Shown here one piece after another: positions 16,260 to 24,510 of a stretch of 64,000 nt of DNA. How positions within the stretch are numbered: the stretch's first letter is position 1; every line of letters starts with the position of its first letter. The position numbers and the translations under genes are program-made. The DNA is from Verrucomicrobiota bacterium (GTDB taxonomy: Bacteria > Verrucomicrobiota > Kiritimatiellia > RFP12 > UBA1067), in contig JAHFSX010000009.1 of NCBI GenBank assembly GCA_023269675.1, positions 116,521 through 180,520 on the forward strand. Direction: 5' to 3'. Below the pieces are notes generated by a model. That model worked only from the letters and a program-made list of their open reading frames with translations, was not told where the DNA came from and ran no database searches.

Positions 16260-17549
16260 ATGCAAAACGAAGTGGATGAAGACATCGAAACCGCACTCGT
16301 CGGATGCTACCTGATGGATTACGAGGCGGCCGCCACCGAGGCGGCCGACTTCTCGATCGACAAAGACATGTTCGCATCGCCCACCGCCAAAATGGTCTTT
16401 GAGATCATGGCGAAAATGCACGAGCAACAACGCCCGATCGACCCGCTCACCGTGCGGAACCAACTGGGAAACTACGCCGATCCCGCCTGGACGCGGTTCC
16501 TGGAAAAGGCCATCGAAAGCTCGCCCACCACCGCCCACACGGGATATTACGCGCAACTGGTCCGGCAGAAATTCGAAACGCGCCGGCTGCGCGCCATGCT
16601 CGGCGCGGCCAGCCGAAAACTGGACGACGAACCGGCCGACATGGTCCAAACCGAACTCATGCGCCAACTCGAGCGGAACGACGCGGACCCGGCCAAAGAC
16701 GGCATCACCTTCAGCGAGGCCGCGGCACAGGCCATCAGCACCTTCAAAAAAGCCGCCGAGGGAACCGCGGGCATCAAAACCGGCCTCGCCTTCATCGACG
16801 GGGCCGGCGGCATACAGGAGGGGGAACTGATCATCATCTCCGGCAAAGCCGGCAGCTGCAAAACCACGCTCGCGCGCCAGATCCTCACACACGTCTGCAG
16901 CGTCGAAAAAATTCCGGCGGCGCTCATCACACTCGAAATGTCGGAGGCGCAGATCGCCGCGCAAACCTTGACCGACCAGTCCCGCACAAGCCAACGCAAA
17001 TTCATGGCGGGCGTCGCCAACGACGAAGACTGGGCGCGACTCTTCGCCGCCCAGGCCGATACCGAAGGCTGGCCGCTCGCCATCACCTCGCGCGCACGCA
17101 CGCCGGCGCGCCTCGCGGCCTACGTCCGCAAAGTCGTGCGCCGGGGAGCCAAACTGATCGTGCTGGACTACCTGCAGGCCATGCAACCCAACCCCGACAT
17201 GCTCAAAATGAATTCGGAGGCCCAAACCACCTTCGCGTCCAACGTCGTCCGCGATCTCGCAGTGAACCTCGGCATCCGCTTCATCGTGGTCTGCACCGAA
17301 AACCGCGAAGGCGACCTGCGCTACTCGGACGCCATCCGCTACGACGCCTGGAAATGGCTCCGCATGATCCAACCCGAAGAGAACAACGACGACAATCCCG
17401 AGTTTCACCTGGATATGGTTAAAAACCGTTTCGGCCCCGTCCCGAAAAGTATCCGCCGATTATACCGCGTCGGCAACCGACTCCTCACAGAAACGGAATG
17501 GATCGAATACACAAAAACGAACAAAGGAAGGAAAGACCCGTGCAACTAA
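16260..17549 (+). CDS. dnaB: Replicative DNA helicase, DnaB family
   Basis: 429 residues. The N-terminal helical domain (EDIETALVGCYLMDYEAA, residues 7-24) and the RecA-like ATPase are both present. Walker A is SGKAGSCKTT (194-203), Walker B region LIVLDYLQAM (299-308), with ALITLEMSEAQIA after strand 2 and an HLDMVKNRFGPV arginine-finger region near the C-terminus. It unwinds DNA as a hexamer at the phage fork. The gene is preceded by the loader-like and wHTH genes and overlaps the next gene. It is shorter than the bacterial chromosomal DnaB, as is usual for phage versions. Confidence 0.9.
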   Translation: MQNEVDEDIETALVGCYLMDYEAAATEAADFSIDKDMFASPTAKMVFEIMAKMHEQQRPIDPLTVRNQLGNYADPAWTRFLEKAIESSPTTAHTGYYAQLVRQKFETRRLRAMLGAASRKLDDEPADMVQTELMRQLERNDADPAKDGITFSEAAAQAISTFKKAAEGTAGIKTGLAFIDGAGGIQEGELIIISGKAGSCKTTLARQILTHVCSVEKIPAALITLEMSEAQIAAQTLTDQSRTSQRKFMAGVANDEDWARLFAAQADTEGWPLAITSRARTPARLAAYVRKVVRRGAKLIVLDYLQAMQPNPDMLKMNSEAQTTFASNVVRDLAVNLGIRFIVVCTENREGDLRYSDAIRYDAWKWLRMIQPEENNDDNPEFHLDMVKNRFGPVPKSIRRLYRVGNRLLTETEWIEYTKTNKGRKDPCN

Positions 17550-17962
17550 CACGCCAAAAACCGGAATTCAGCGATCATAAAAAACGCGCCATCGGCGCCC
17601 TGATCGACTGCTGCAAACGCGAAATCGACCTGCTCACCGCCTTGAAAGAAATAGGCATCGAACAACAGGACGAACAAACAAACATCACGGCCGAACTGTT
17701 CGCAGTCATTCTCCTGTTCCTGCAAATACCGCCAACCTATACCGAAAACGTAAACGGCAAAAACGAAAAGCGCAACAACGCCTGGATTCTCGCCGAACTC
17801 ATGGAATACACCGCCACAGGGCGGGACTTCCTGGAACACATCTTGCAAAAAAACCTCTTCTGGATACCAGAAAGCCCATGGTCGCCAAAAAAGACAGAAC
17901 AAAAGCAACCCGAAACGGAAACAACCAAGACCGTACCAACCAGCGAAAACAGCAACCCCTGA
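17540..17962 (+). CDS. Hypothetical protein after the helicase
   Basis: About 140 residues from a GTG at 17,540, chosen because a GGAAGGAAA site lies before it; the overlap with the helicase stop is then 10 bases. An ATG at 17,498 would overlap by 52. The sequence is helical and charged (FSDHKKRAIGALIDCCKREIDLLTALKEIGIEQQ) with a Thr/Glu/Lys-rich tail. No family is recognised. It is the last gene before an 886-base gene-free stretch. Confidence 0.5.
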   Translation: MQLTRQKPEFSDHKKRAIGALIDCCKREIDLLTALKEIGIEQQDEQTNITAELFAVILLFLQIPPTYTENVNGKNEKRNNAWILAELMEYTATGRDFLEHILQKNLFWIPESPWSPKKTEQKQPETETTKTVPTSENSNP

Positions 17963-18848
17963 CCGAACGATGGAACAATCGCACCAAAAATCAACACACG
18001 TAAAATATTCCGGGGGGGGCGACACGTCCCCCCGCGGCGAGCTTCCCCGGCCCGATGCGGCCGGGGTGATCTCGCCGACTCCCCCCGATACCCGACGGGC
18101 CAAATATAAAACCGGCGCGGGGACCCCCAGCCCCGCGCCGTAAAGGCCAGCGCCAAGGCGCTGCCAGACGGCCCCGGCCCCGCCGCCATTCCCTCCGGCG
18201 GGGACGGCCGCGCGCCTACGCGCGGCCTCGGTGCCTCCCCCGGCTGACCTCCGTCCGCCGGCCTCCGGCCTCTGTCCATGGGCCGGGGGCTTTCCCCCCC
18301 GGACCCTCCCACGGGATCGGCACGGTACATCCCCTCGCCGCCACTCATGCCGGCACCCGTCCGGAAAGCCGCCCCGTTGCACCCGGTCACGCCAAGCCAT
18401 CGGATACTCGGCACGCCGCGGCTACGCGGCTTTGGCATGCCCGTTGCCCACCGGGCGGCATGCGGCAGGCGGCCGGCCGTCTCGCAGGCTCGCCGGTCCG
18501 GCCGCTTTCCCTTCCACAGCGGACGGGTTTGGCCTCACCCGTCTCGGGGCAATCGTCCGTGTCGTTAAATGGCTGGCCTGACTCTCTTCACCTCATCCCA
18601 ACAACAGGCGAGGATGAGGTCTCGAAAGTCAGGGCAGCATTATGAATACGACACTTTACAGATTGCCTCAAGAGGCGGGTTTGAGTTGGGCGGCCACGGG
18701 GACGGGTGCCTCCGCCAATGAGGATTCGGAACTCAAAATCGAGCAGACATTTTGTCGCACCTTTTGCCATTGCCCCGCCGGCTCCATCGTCGCCGCCATC
18801 CCCCGCTTTTCAGATCCGAACACCAACCCCACAGAAAGGAATCCGACC
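17963..18848. other. Gene-free GC-rich spacer with hairpins
   Basis: No convincing gene is present. It holds the second copy of the 85-base structured element (18,013-18,097), then several strong dyads: GGCGCGGGG/CCCCGCGCC (about 18,113-18,140), GGCCGCGCG/CGCGCGGCC (about 18,207-18,228), GCCGCG/CGCGGC around 18,415-18,432 and CCTCATCC/GGATGAGG (about 18,592-18,621). In composition it resembles the large region at 9.8-14.5 kb. Confidence 0.6.
18013..18097 (+). ncRNA. 85-base structured element, copy 2 (candidate RNA)
   Basis: Same order as the copy at 13,545: GGGGGG/CCCCCC hairpin, GGCGAG-CTT, a CCCCGGCC...GGCCGGGG hairpin, CTCGCC, then CCCCCCGATACCCGACG. Differences cluster in loops and the inner hairpin tip, which keeps pairing. 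It lies 50 bases after a rightward gene and could be a 3' processed RNA, a terminator structure or DNA-level signal. Confidence 0.4.
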
Positions 18849-19136
18849 ATGAACAGCTACGCCGAAACCACCCTGCGCGCCCTCGCCGCACAGACCCGCC
18901 GCACCCCCTACGAAGTGCAGACCCTTCTGGCGCTCATCGCCCAACGCGACGCCGAATATGTGAGCGACGGCCGCAAATACGTACTCGCCAACGGCGGAGA
19001 GCCCGCGACCGAAGCCGAACTGGCCTACCTCGCCCGCCTCTGCCGCAACTGCCCGCCCATCCCCGTTGACCGTCCGCCCGATCCGGCCGACTTCAACGAC
19101 TGGGAGGCCCGCTGCCCCCGCGCCGACCACCTCTGA
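18849..19136 (+). CDS. Small hypothetical protein, first of five in a row
   Basis: 95 residues. The start at 18,849 is set by AGAAAGGAATCCGACC before it. The helical N-terminus (YAETTLRALAAQTRRTPYEVQTLLALIAQRDAEYVSDGRKYVLANGG) and a Pro/Asp-rich end containing two Cys and PADFNDWEARCP are visible. I do not recognise the family. The gene opens a rightward cluster in which each following gene is preceded by a GCGCCCGCC...GCGGGC hairpin and an AGAAAGG or similar site. Confidence 0.55.
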   Translation: MNSYAETTLRALAAQTRRTPYEVQTLLALIAQRDAEYVSDGRKYVLANGGEPATEAELAYLARLCRNCPPIPVDRPPDPADFNDWEARCPRADHL

Positions 19137-19183
19137 CACCCAGCGCCCGCCCGTGGGCCAGGTACGCGGGCAGAAAGGACACC

Positions 19184-19387
19184 ATGAACACCCCGCAAAA
19201 CATCCTCGGCACGCAAGCCGAATTCCGCCAAACGCTGGACGCGCTCACAACCCAACTCGGAAACCTGATGGCGCTGGCCTACCGCCGCTACCCGAACCGC
19301 ACCGAGACGCTGGAAGCCGTCAGCATCGCCAAGCACCTGCTCAACAAAGTAGGCGACCAACTCGAACGCGCAATCACGGACGACTGA
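19184..19387 (+). CDS. Small helical hypothetical protein
   Basis: 67 residues, entirely helical in pattern (QAEFRQTLDALTTQLGNLMALAYRRYPNRTETLEAVSIAKHLLNKVGDQLERAI). No family is recognised. It is preceded by the intercistronic hairpin leader with AGAAAGGACACC directly before ATG. Similar leaders before the next genes suggest shared translational or RNA-processing control. Confidence 0.6.
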   Translation: MNTPQNILGTQAEFRQTLDALTTQLGNLMALAYRRYPNRTETLEAVSIAKHLLNKVGDQLERAITDD

Positions 19388-19434
19388 CCCCAAGCGCCCG
19401 CCCGTGGGCATCGTTCGCGGGCAGAAAGGCCACC

Positions 19435-19821
19435 ATGAAAAAGAGACAGCACACCGTCACCCTGCCGCCCGCCGAGCCGGAAACCCCCGCCGTCGAACTT
19501 GAATCGGCGACGACCCAGCCCGACCGGCACGAAACCGCCACCCGCGAGGAAGCCATGCTCATCGCCCTCGACTTCGTGCGCAGCTACGCCAACCACTGGG
19601 AACAGCCCGCCGCCGAAATCATCACCACATTCGCGCAGACCGAAGGCGGATACTGCGGGACCGGCGTGAGCTACGCCTACAACCGCCGCGGCTTCTTCGT
19701 GGGCACCTTCGTCACCCTCAGCAAACCGGAGGAAATCCCCGGCGTGTTTTTCTTCCCGTGGGCCGAAGTCAAAGCCGCCGCCCTCACCGGAGCCGTCCAA
19801 GGCGAATTCAACCTCGTGTGA
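19435..19821 (+). CDS. Hypothetical protein of the small-gene cluster
   Basis: 128 residues from the ATG at 19,435, just after AGAAAGGCCACC. The N-terminal 40 residues are disordered and acidic. A folded part follows (REEAMLIALDFVRSYANHWEQPAAEIITTFAQTEGGYCGTGVSYAYNRRGFFVGTFVTLSK, then GVFFFPWAEVKAAALTG). The pattern of aromatic and glycine residues suggests a small alpha/beta domain, but I cannot name it. The upstream in-frame extension has no ribosome site and crosses the leader hairpin, so it is rejected. Confidence 0.6.
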   Translation: MKKRQHTVTLPPAEPETPAVELESATTQPDRHETATREEAMLIALDFVRSYANHWEQPAAEIITTFAQTEGGYCGTGVSYAYNRRGFFVGTFVTLSKPEEIPGVFFFPWAEVKAAALTGAVQGEFNLV

Positions 19822-19856
19822 CCGAGCGCCCGCCGAGCGGGCAGACCGGAGCCGCC

Positions 19857-20402
19857 ATGAAACACACCAGCCAAGAACAGAAAGCCATCGAAGCCGCCCG
19901 CGCCGCCGCCGACCTGACCGACGCCGCCTATGTGGAGATCCGCAAGACCCCCGCCGGGCAGCGCACCATCCCCCAGCGCCGCGCCCTGCTCGAAAGCGAC
20001 CTGAAGCGGGCAGGGGAGACGTTCGAGAGCCGCGAACGCTCCAACGACCTTTACCACCACTACCTGAAGACCGGCGACACCGCCGAAGCCCGCTGGCACG
20101 CGCCGTCCCCGCTCCTGACCTCGACCGCCGCCATCCGCCGCGAACTGGTGGAGGCCTGGAAAGAGCTGGCCGGATTCGACGCCATGCCCTTCGCCCCCCA
20201 CGTCGGCCGCGAGCCCAAACGCTGGCTCAAGACCGAACGCTTTCACCGCCTCATGGAGATCCAGCGCGAGATCGAGCGCAACGGCGGAAAAGTCCGCTAT
20301 GTCCAGCGCACGCCCCGGCAGGAATCCATTTACGCCCGCATCATCGCGAGCGACCAACGCAGGAACAACAACGAACCCCAGCAGCAAACGCTGGGACTGT
20401 AA
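19857..20402 (+). CDS. Hypothetical helical protein of the small-gene cluster
   Basis: 181 residues from 19,857, preceded by a short version of the leader hairpin (GCCCGC-CGA-GCGGGC) and GACCGGAGCC. It is rich in charged helices (EQKAIEAARAAADLTDAAYVEIRK, RRALLESDLKRAGETFESRERSNDLYHHYL, RFHRLMEIQREIERNGGKV). It has no signal peptide or metal motif. It could be a DNA- or RNA-associated phage protein, but nothing specific supports this. Confidence 0.6.
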   Translation: MKHTSQEQKAIEAARAAADLTDAAYVEIRKTPAGQRTIPQRRALLESDLKRAGETFESRERSNDLYHHYLKTGDTAEARWHAPSPLLTSTAAIRRELVEAWKELAGFDAMPFAPHVGREPKRWLKTERFHRLMEIQREIERNGGKVRYVQRTPRQESIYARIIASDQRRNNNEPQQQTLGL

Positions 20403-20416
20403 GAAAGGAAACGACC

Positions 20417-20611
20417 ATGAACACCCCCATAAGCTATTACTCCTACAGTGAGGAAGGACTGAAAAACGGCTCCTTCGCCCGCCGCTCGAAATACGGACTG
20501 GGCCTGTTCACCCTGGGCGACTTCGTGGGCATGATCGAAAACGTCCCCGAAGGCTGGACCCAATTCGACACGGCCACCGCCCAGAGCCTCATCCCCCAAT
20601 GCTGCCACTGA
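20417..20611 (+). CDS. Small hypothetical protein (phage accessory)
   Basis: 64 residues, preceded by AAGAAAGGAAACGACC. The sequence ISYYSYSEEGLKNGSFARRSKYGLGLFTLGDFVGMIENVPEGWTQFDTATAQSLIPQCC looks like a compact domain. No family is recognised. Unlike its neighbours it has no leader hairpin before it, but one follows its stop (20,613-20,647). Confidence 0.6.
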   Translation: MNTPISYYSYSEEGLKNGSFARRSKYGLGLFTLGDFVGMIENVPEGWTQFDTATAQSLIPQCCH

Positions 20612-20679
20612 ACCCAGCGCCCGCCCGTGGGCCTCGTACGCGGGCCGTCCCGTTTTGTCCGTTCCGTCCGTTCACCCCA

Positions 20680-22215
20680 AAAAAATTCCGGCGCGCCCGC
20701 GAAGGGCGCGCCACACCCGCCCGGCCGGCAGACCATTCAGTCCGTCCGGGTCCCGCAGGAAGAATCACTTGTCGCCACACACGAACTCTTGTATTCTGCC
20801 AATCGTTCTAATTTGCGAATCACGTTTCACCAACTGTTGTGATGAGGGATGTCTATGCGAAACCCGATTAAACCGATGTTGTTCTGCGTATTTTCGATTC
20901 TATGCCTTTTGCCGGTTTTTGCAGCCGATCTAAAAACGTACAAGGACGTGTATCAGAAGAACTCGGAAGAGATTCTCAAGGCATCCCAACCCAAATTCAC
21001 CGACTTGCAAAAGCAATATCAGATCTCGTTGGATGCGCTGAAGGCCCTTGCAAAAAATCAGGGGGACTTGAAAAAAACGATGGCCGCGATTGCCGAAATC
21101 GAACGGTTCCAAAAAATGAAAAGCCTACCAGCCACACTGGACGAAAGCGCGCTCCCGGAAATTAAGACGCTCCAGTCCGCCTACATGAAGCGGTATTCCG
21201 AGTTGGAAACGGAAATGACCGCGAAACTGGGAACGCTGACTACAAAGTACGATCAGGCTTTGGATCGTCTCCAAAAAGAACTAGTCAAGGCGGAAAAGTT
21301 GACCGAAGCAACGGTAATTCAGGAAGAAAGGGAAAAGGCACAAGCCACGCTCAAAGGCTACGCGGAGCAAATGTCAGCCTTAGTAGGATCCCCCGTGACA
21401 AACGAAACCAGTGTGGCCGCATCGCCGGCGACGGTCACGGATTCAGCGAAAAAAGTTACGGGAGAAGATGGGACCGGCACCTCTGGACTCGGGCCACAAG
21501 CTACTGAATCGAAGCTGGAAAGAAACGCAGTCATCAATGGGGATTTTTCACAGGTCACCCATAAGAAACCGGAAGGATGGGTCTCACTCCGGGGAGCATC
21601 TGACGCTTTGACAGTGGTAACAGAGGGCAAAAACAAGTTTGTGAGGTTTGAAGAAAACACCGTCAACAAAGAAGGTACGGTAAGCACCCTTCGTTGTGTC
21701 TCGCAGAAGATACAGATACCAAAAGATGCAAAAAAGGTGACTTTCTCAGCCAAAATAAGAACGAAGGATTGTCTAGACATGCCGACGTTTCCGCCTGTGG
21801 TGCAGCTTGAGTGGAGAAATCAAGAGGGCAAAGCCAAAGGTTCAATTACTGAACCGTGGGACGGGAAGAATGGCGATTGGAAAAAACTGAGCAAGGAAAC
21901 ACGCATTCCAAGTGACGCGGCCACGGCTGTAGTCGTTATCTCGACAGGCTATCGCCCTGGTCAGATCGACTTCGATGATGTTGAAGTCACGTTCAACTAA
22001 AAACTTCTGTGCCGTCCCCCGCTCGCAAGCATAGCAAGCGGGCAGGGGGCCGCCCTCTCTCCCTCTCCCGCACCGCATCCGTCCCCCGGTCCCCTGCGTC
22101 CCATGCTCGACCATCCACCAAAAATCCCGCGCGCCCGCGGGGGACGCGCCGCTCAAGCCCGTCGTTCGCCGCACCGACTTCCCGCGCCGGGTCCCGCAAT
22201 AGATTCAAATCCCGT
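20680..22215 (+). repeat. Diverged ~95-base direct repeats flanking the secreted-protein gene
   Basis: The left copy (20,680-20,775) and right copy (22,115-22,215) share in the same order: CAAAAA with TTCC, a GCGCGCCCGCG...GGCGCGCC hairpin (9-bp arms in the left copy), then about 45 bases later CCGGGTCCCGCA and GA-TCA. They bracket the gene at 20,855-22,000, whose base composition is less GC-rich than its surroundings. Confidence 0.5.
20855..22000 (+). CDS. Secreted coiled-coil protein with C-terminal carbohydrate-binding-like domain (moron candidate)
   Basis: 381 residues from the second ATG (20,855), which has GAGGG at a proper distance; the ATG at 20,849 touches that site. A signal peptide (MLFCVFSILCLLPVFAAD) is followed by a long coiled coil (residues 25-170: QPKFTDLQKQYQISLDALKAL, KELVKAEKLTEATVIQEEREKAQ), a Ser/Thr linker and a beta-sandwich domain (VINGDFSQ, PEGW, FSAKIRTKD, GQIDFDDVEV) of CBM4_9 type. 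Such proteins are typical of PVC hosts, not phages. It was probably picked up as cargo and may act at the host surface. Confidence 0.65.
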   Translation: MRNPIKPMLFCVFSILCLLPVFAADLKTYKDVYQKNSEEILKASQPKFTDLQKQYQISLDALKALAKNQGDLKKTMAAIAEIERFQKMKSLPATLDESALPEIKTLQSAYMKRYSELETEMTAKLGTLTTKYDQALDRLQKELVKAEKLTEATVIQEEREKAQATLKGYAEQMSALVGSPVTNETSVAASPATVTDSAKKVTGEDGTGTSGLGPQATESKLERNAVINGDFSQVTHKKPEGWVSLRGASDALTVVTEGKNKFVRFEENTVNKEGTVSTLRCVSQKIQIPKDAKKVTFSAKIRTKDCLDMPTFPPVVQLEWRNQEGKAKGSITEPWDGKNGDWKKLSKETRIPSDAATAVVVISTGYRPGQIDFDDVEVTFN

Positions 22216-22441
22216 GCTTTTTGTAAAGCTCCAGCCGCGTAGGACAAGTGCAGCGATGGCCGAATCCAAATGCCTTCTTGTAGGGACACCGCAAACCGTT
22301 CGGGCATTTGACGAAAAGAAGATCCTTGCCGAAAAAATGTTCGACCGTGCAGATGGGTTTCCCATCGCCTTGAAGGCAGGCAGAATTCTTGTCGCATTGC
22401 GTCGTCGCCCGCATAACCTGGTCGCTGACCACGATGGCCAT
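22205..22441 (-). CDS. Small cysteine-rich, probably zinc-binding protein
   Basis: 78 residues from the ATG at 22,441, with a strong GGAGGTGATTG before it. Seven cysteines, several in CxxxxxC and CxC arrangements (ATTQCDKNSACLQG, CTVEHFFGKDLLFVKCPNGLRCPYKKAFGFGHRCTCPTRLELYKK), and one His suggest a zinc ribbon or small metal-binding fold. It has no signal peptide. The gene is isolated on the minus strand after the moron. I do not know its family. The residue composition is convincing for a real protein. Confidence 0.6.
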   Translation of the reverse strand: MAIVVSDQVMRATTQCDKNSACLQGDGKPICTVEHFFGKDLLFVKCPNGLRCPYKKAFGFGHRCTCPTRLELYKKHGI

Positions 22442-22544
22442 CAATCACCTCCGCTCATCACGAGTACGACAAAATCTCTGGAACGTCAAGCTACGTCAAA
22501 CCGATGTGACTTACACGGCCAGATTTAGGCATATAGTTGGCATG

Positions 22545-22703
22545 TACTATGCGGGGGGGGGGTAAAAATGTCAATGCCGCATTGGTCCGTCAATCCGCCC
22601 TCCGTCTTCCGTCCTCTCTCTCCAGGCCGCCCATCCGTCCCCTCGGTCCCCTGCGTCCCATTCTCTCCCCACTAACGCACTAACGCAATCACCCACTAAC
22701 GCA
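22545..22703. repeat. Spacer with poly-G run and two dispersed repeat families
   Basis: An uninterrupted G-run of about 10 (22,551-22,561) is followed by CCGCCCTCCGTCTTCCGTCCTCTCTC and CCGTCCCCTCGGTCCCCTGCG (22,590-22,660; relatives at 27,196-27,240 and, inverted, 62,155-62,195), then CACTAACGCACTAACGCA (22,668-22,703; relative at 2,345). No gene is visible. Confidence 0.55.
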
Positions 22704-23088
22704 CTTCTTCCTCCTCTCCCCCCACGACCGCGCACCGCTCCCCCGCCGCGCCTCCGTCGGCCGGCGCTTCGATCCGCACCAGCACCCGCGCCGCAACAAC
22801 CCGGCACAACACCATGCGCCCATGCACCGCGCCGAAAAAACCGGAACGAACAACGCGCGCCGAACCATCATCAGGGAAAGGACAACCCAAAACGCAGTCG
22901 GCAAACCGGCCCACCGGATCAACACCCGGCAAACCCACCGCCGCCATATATTCGGGACAGGCCCGCGGAGTCTGATGACCCTGGGCGGGCGACGTGTGAA
23001 CAACCACCAACTCGCCGACCGGCGTATGCTCGACATCACACGTCAGAAAATAACAACCGCACGCGAAATGCACCGTTCCATCACTCAT
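22696..23088 (-). CDS. Hypothetical phage accessory protein
   Basis: About 130 residues from 23,088, with TGGGAGG before the ATG. The start overlaps the stop of the NUMOD3-repeat gene by 8 bases. The N-terminal part (MSDGTVHFACGCYFLTCDVEHTPVGELVVVHTS, with three Cys) and a beta-rich remainder ending in an acidic tail are seen. No family is recognised. The 3' end runs into a dispersed repeat, so the last residues may be recent. Confidence 0.5.
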   Translation of the reverse strand: MSDGTVHFACGCYFLTCDVEHTPVGELVVVHTSPAQGHQTPRACPEYMAAVGLPGVDPVGRFADCVLGCPFPDDGSARVVRSGFFGAVHGRMVLCRVVAARVLVRIEAPADGGAAGERCAVVGGEEEEVR

Positions 23089-24493
23089 GGGAACCTCCCA
23101 CCTCAACCGCGCACCGTTCACCCGTCAGAACCTCGACCACAATCGCCGTCGCCTCCGCGTCACACCGCCGCACGAACGACACGCGGCCGTCGGCCTTCAA
23201 CCAGCGCCAGGCGAACACGCCACCCCAAAGAGTTCCGGAAAAAGGCACCTCGCCGACCAGAAAGCAACGGCACTTCACCGAGTTGTGCGCGCTGAGAACC
23301 ATACCGTCCGCCCGCACGATGTTGAAACCCTTGGCCGCGCGATGCGCGTCCAGAACCTCGGCATCATGACGCGCGCCGGCCAAGGCGGCGCGCCAATTGT
23401 CGACAGCCACAGCATGCGTTTCCTGTTCGACCGGAACGGGCGAAGGGGTCGGCCCCGCAATCACGGCCGCCAACAGGCCGGCCGCCGCGCCAGACGGCGC
23501 GGCCTCGGCCGCCGCCGGATCGTCGGCAGGCGGCAGAAGACCCTTGCGCCGCTGCCAGGACAACAGCTGCGCCTGACGGATACGCTCGACCTGTTCGGGC
23601 GTACGCGGATTTAAAGAGATAACCTTCGGCTTCTTGGGCGGCAGCAGCCCGGCGGCGCGCTTCGCGGCAAACGCCGCCGCACGGCCCGCACTGATCCGCG
23701 CCCGGGCCTCCGCACTCATCGGTGCGCGAACCCCCTTCACCTTCCGCGCCTTCGGCGCAAACGCCGGCAAACCGGCCGCCACACGCGCGGCCCGCTTCGC
23801 CACACGCAACTCCCGCAACCGCGCCATGCGCGCGGCCACATCCGAAACCGTCGCCGGCGCAGCCGTCCCACCGGCCAGATCGGCTGGCGGCTCCGCGCCG
23901 CGCTTGCGGGCGTTCGCCAAACGCATAGAAACGCTGATCTTCAATTTCTGCGCGTCGCTCATCGACTGGCCTTTGTTCGGGGCCGGCCGTCCGGCCGAAA
24001 CCGCACCCTTTTCCGCGGCCAACCGTTTCTTGAGCGCGCGCACGACGCCGGCCAGACCCCGAGCGGTAAGGCGCTGCGCGACCGCATGAAAAGGCGCGCC
24101 CAACTTGATCTCGGCCAAGGCGGCCTCCACCGTGCGGGGCCCGCCGTCGGCCCCGCCAACCGATTCGGAAGAAGACGCTTTCGCGACCCGCTCACGCCAC
24201 GGGTACGTGGCCACCACGATCTCCTTGTGGTGCGCGAGCGTGTGCTCACGCACGTAAATCCGCTGCGATCGGGGAACCGGAGAACCGTCCGCCGTAAGAG
24301 AACCGCGCACCAGCAACTCGGAACCGCCAACCAAAGTCGCGATCAAACCGCCAGAAGGCCCAAACGATTTCAAACCGGCCGAACGAATGGCAGCCACCGC
24401 AGCCTTGACCGTCATCCCGCGCCGCACAGGCAAAACCGCACCCGCCGGCAGATTACTCGCGCTCACATGAACAACCGCAGGAAACTTGCCCAT
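23081..24493 (-). CDS. Large protein with NUMOD3-like DNA-binding repeats and no nuclease domain
   Basis: 470 residues. The central third has three repeats of the nuclease-associated modular type: NKGQSMSDAQKLKISVSMRLANA (residues about 172-200), APMSAEARARISAGRAAAFAAKRAAG (about 270-300) and NPRTPEQVERIRQAQLLSWQRRKG (about 315-340). Such repeats normally accompany GIY-YIG or HNH homing endonucleases, but no such catalytic motif is visible. The N-terminal 100 residues and the C-terminal 100 (VRADGMVLSAHNSVKCRCFLVGEVPFSG, LWGGVFAWRWL) are unfamiliar. The start has TTGGGGG before it and a TATAAT at 24,511-24,516. Confidence 0.65.
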   Translation of the reverse strand: MGKFPAVVHVSASNLPAGAVLPVRRGMTVKAAVAAIRSAGLKSFGPSGGLIATLVGGSELLVRGSLTADGSPVPRSQRIYVREHTLAHHKEIVVATYPWRERVAKASSSESVGGADGGPRTVEAALAEIKLGAPFHAVAQRLTARGLAGVVRALKKRLAAEKGAVSAGRPAPNKGQSMSDAQKLKISVSMRLANARKRGAEPPADLAGGTAAPATVSDVAARMARLRELRVAKRAARVAAGLPAFAPKARKVKGVRAPMSAEARARISAGRAAAFAAKRAAGLLPPKKPKVISLNPRTPEQVERIRQAQLLSWQRRKGLLPPADDPAAAEAAPSGAAAGLLAAVIAGPTPSPVPVEQETHAVAVDNWRAALAGARHDAEVLDAHRAAKGFNIVRADGMVLSAHNSVKCRCFLVGEVPFSGTLWGGVFAWRWLKADGRVSFVRRCDAEATAIVVEVLTGERCAVEVGGSHE

Positions 24494-24510
24494 AGCACCC
24501 CCAAGTAATG

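Larger units (their letters stand above)
19138..20647 (+). repeat. Recurring intercistronic hairpin leaders (four copies)
   Basis: Copies lie at 19,138-19,184, 19,390-19,435, 19,822-19,856 and 20,613-20,647. The common plan is AGCGCCCGCC, then GCCCGC paired with GCGGGC, then in two or three cases CAGAAAGG next to the following ATG. The loop is variable: 15 bases in the first, a mere CGA in the third. The stem sequence equals that of several AGGATA hairpins at 10.7-11.2 kb. Confidence 0.65.

Noticed and set aside
18642..18848. In-frame extension of the gene at 18,849 to an upstream ATG
   Set aside because: The extension has no ribosome site and a composition unlike the rest; AGAAAGGA stands directly before the ATG at 18,849.
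22140..22220. tRNA-like segment with GATTCAAATCCCG
   Set aside because: The TTCAAATCC block resembles a T-loop, but no acceptor stem, D-arm or anticodon arm can be folded around it.
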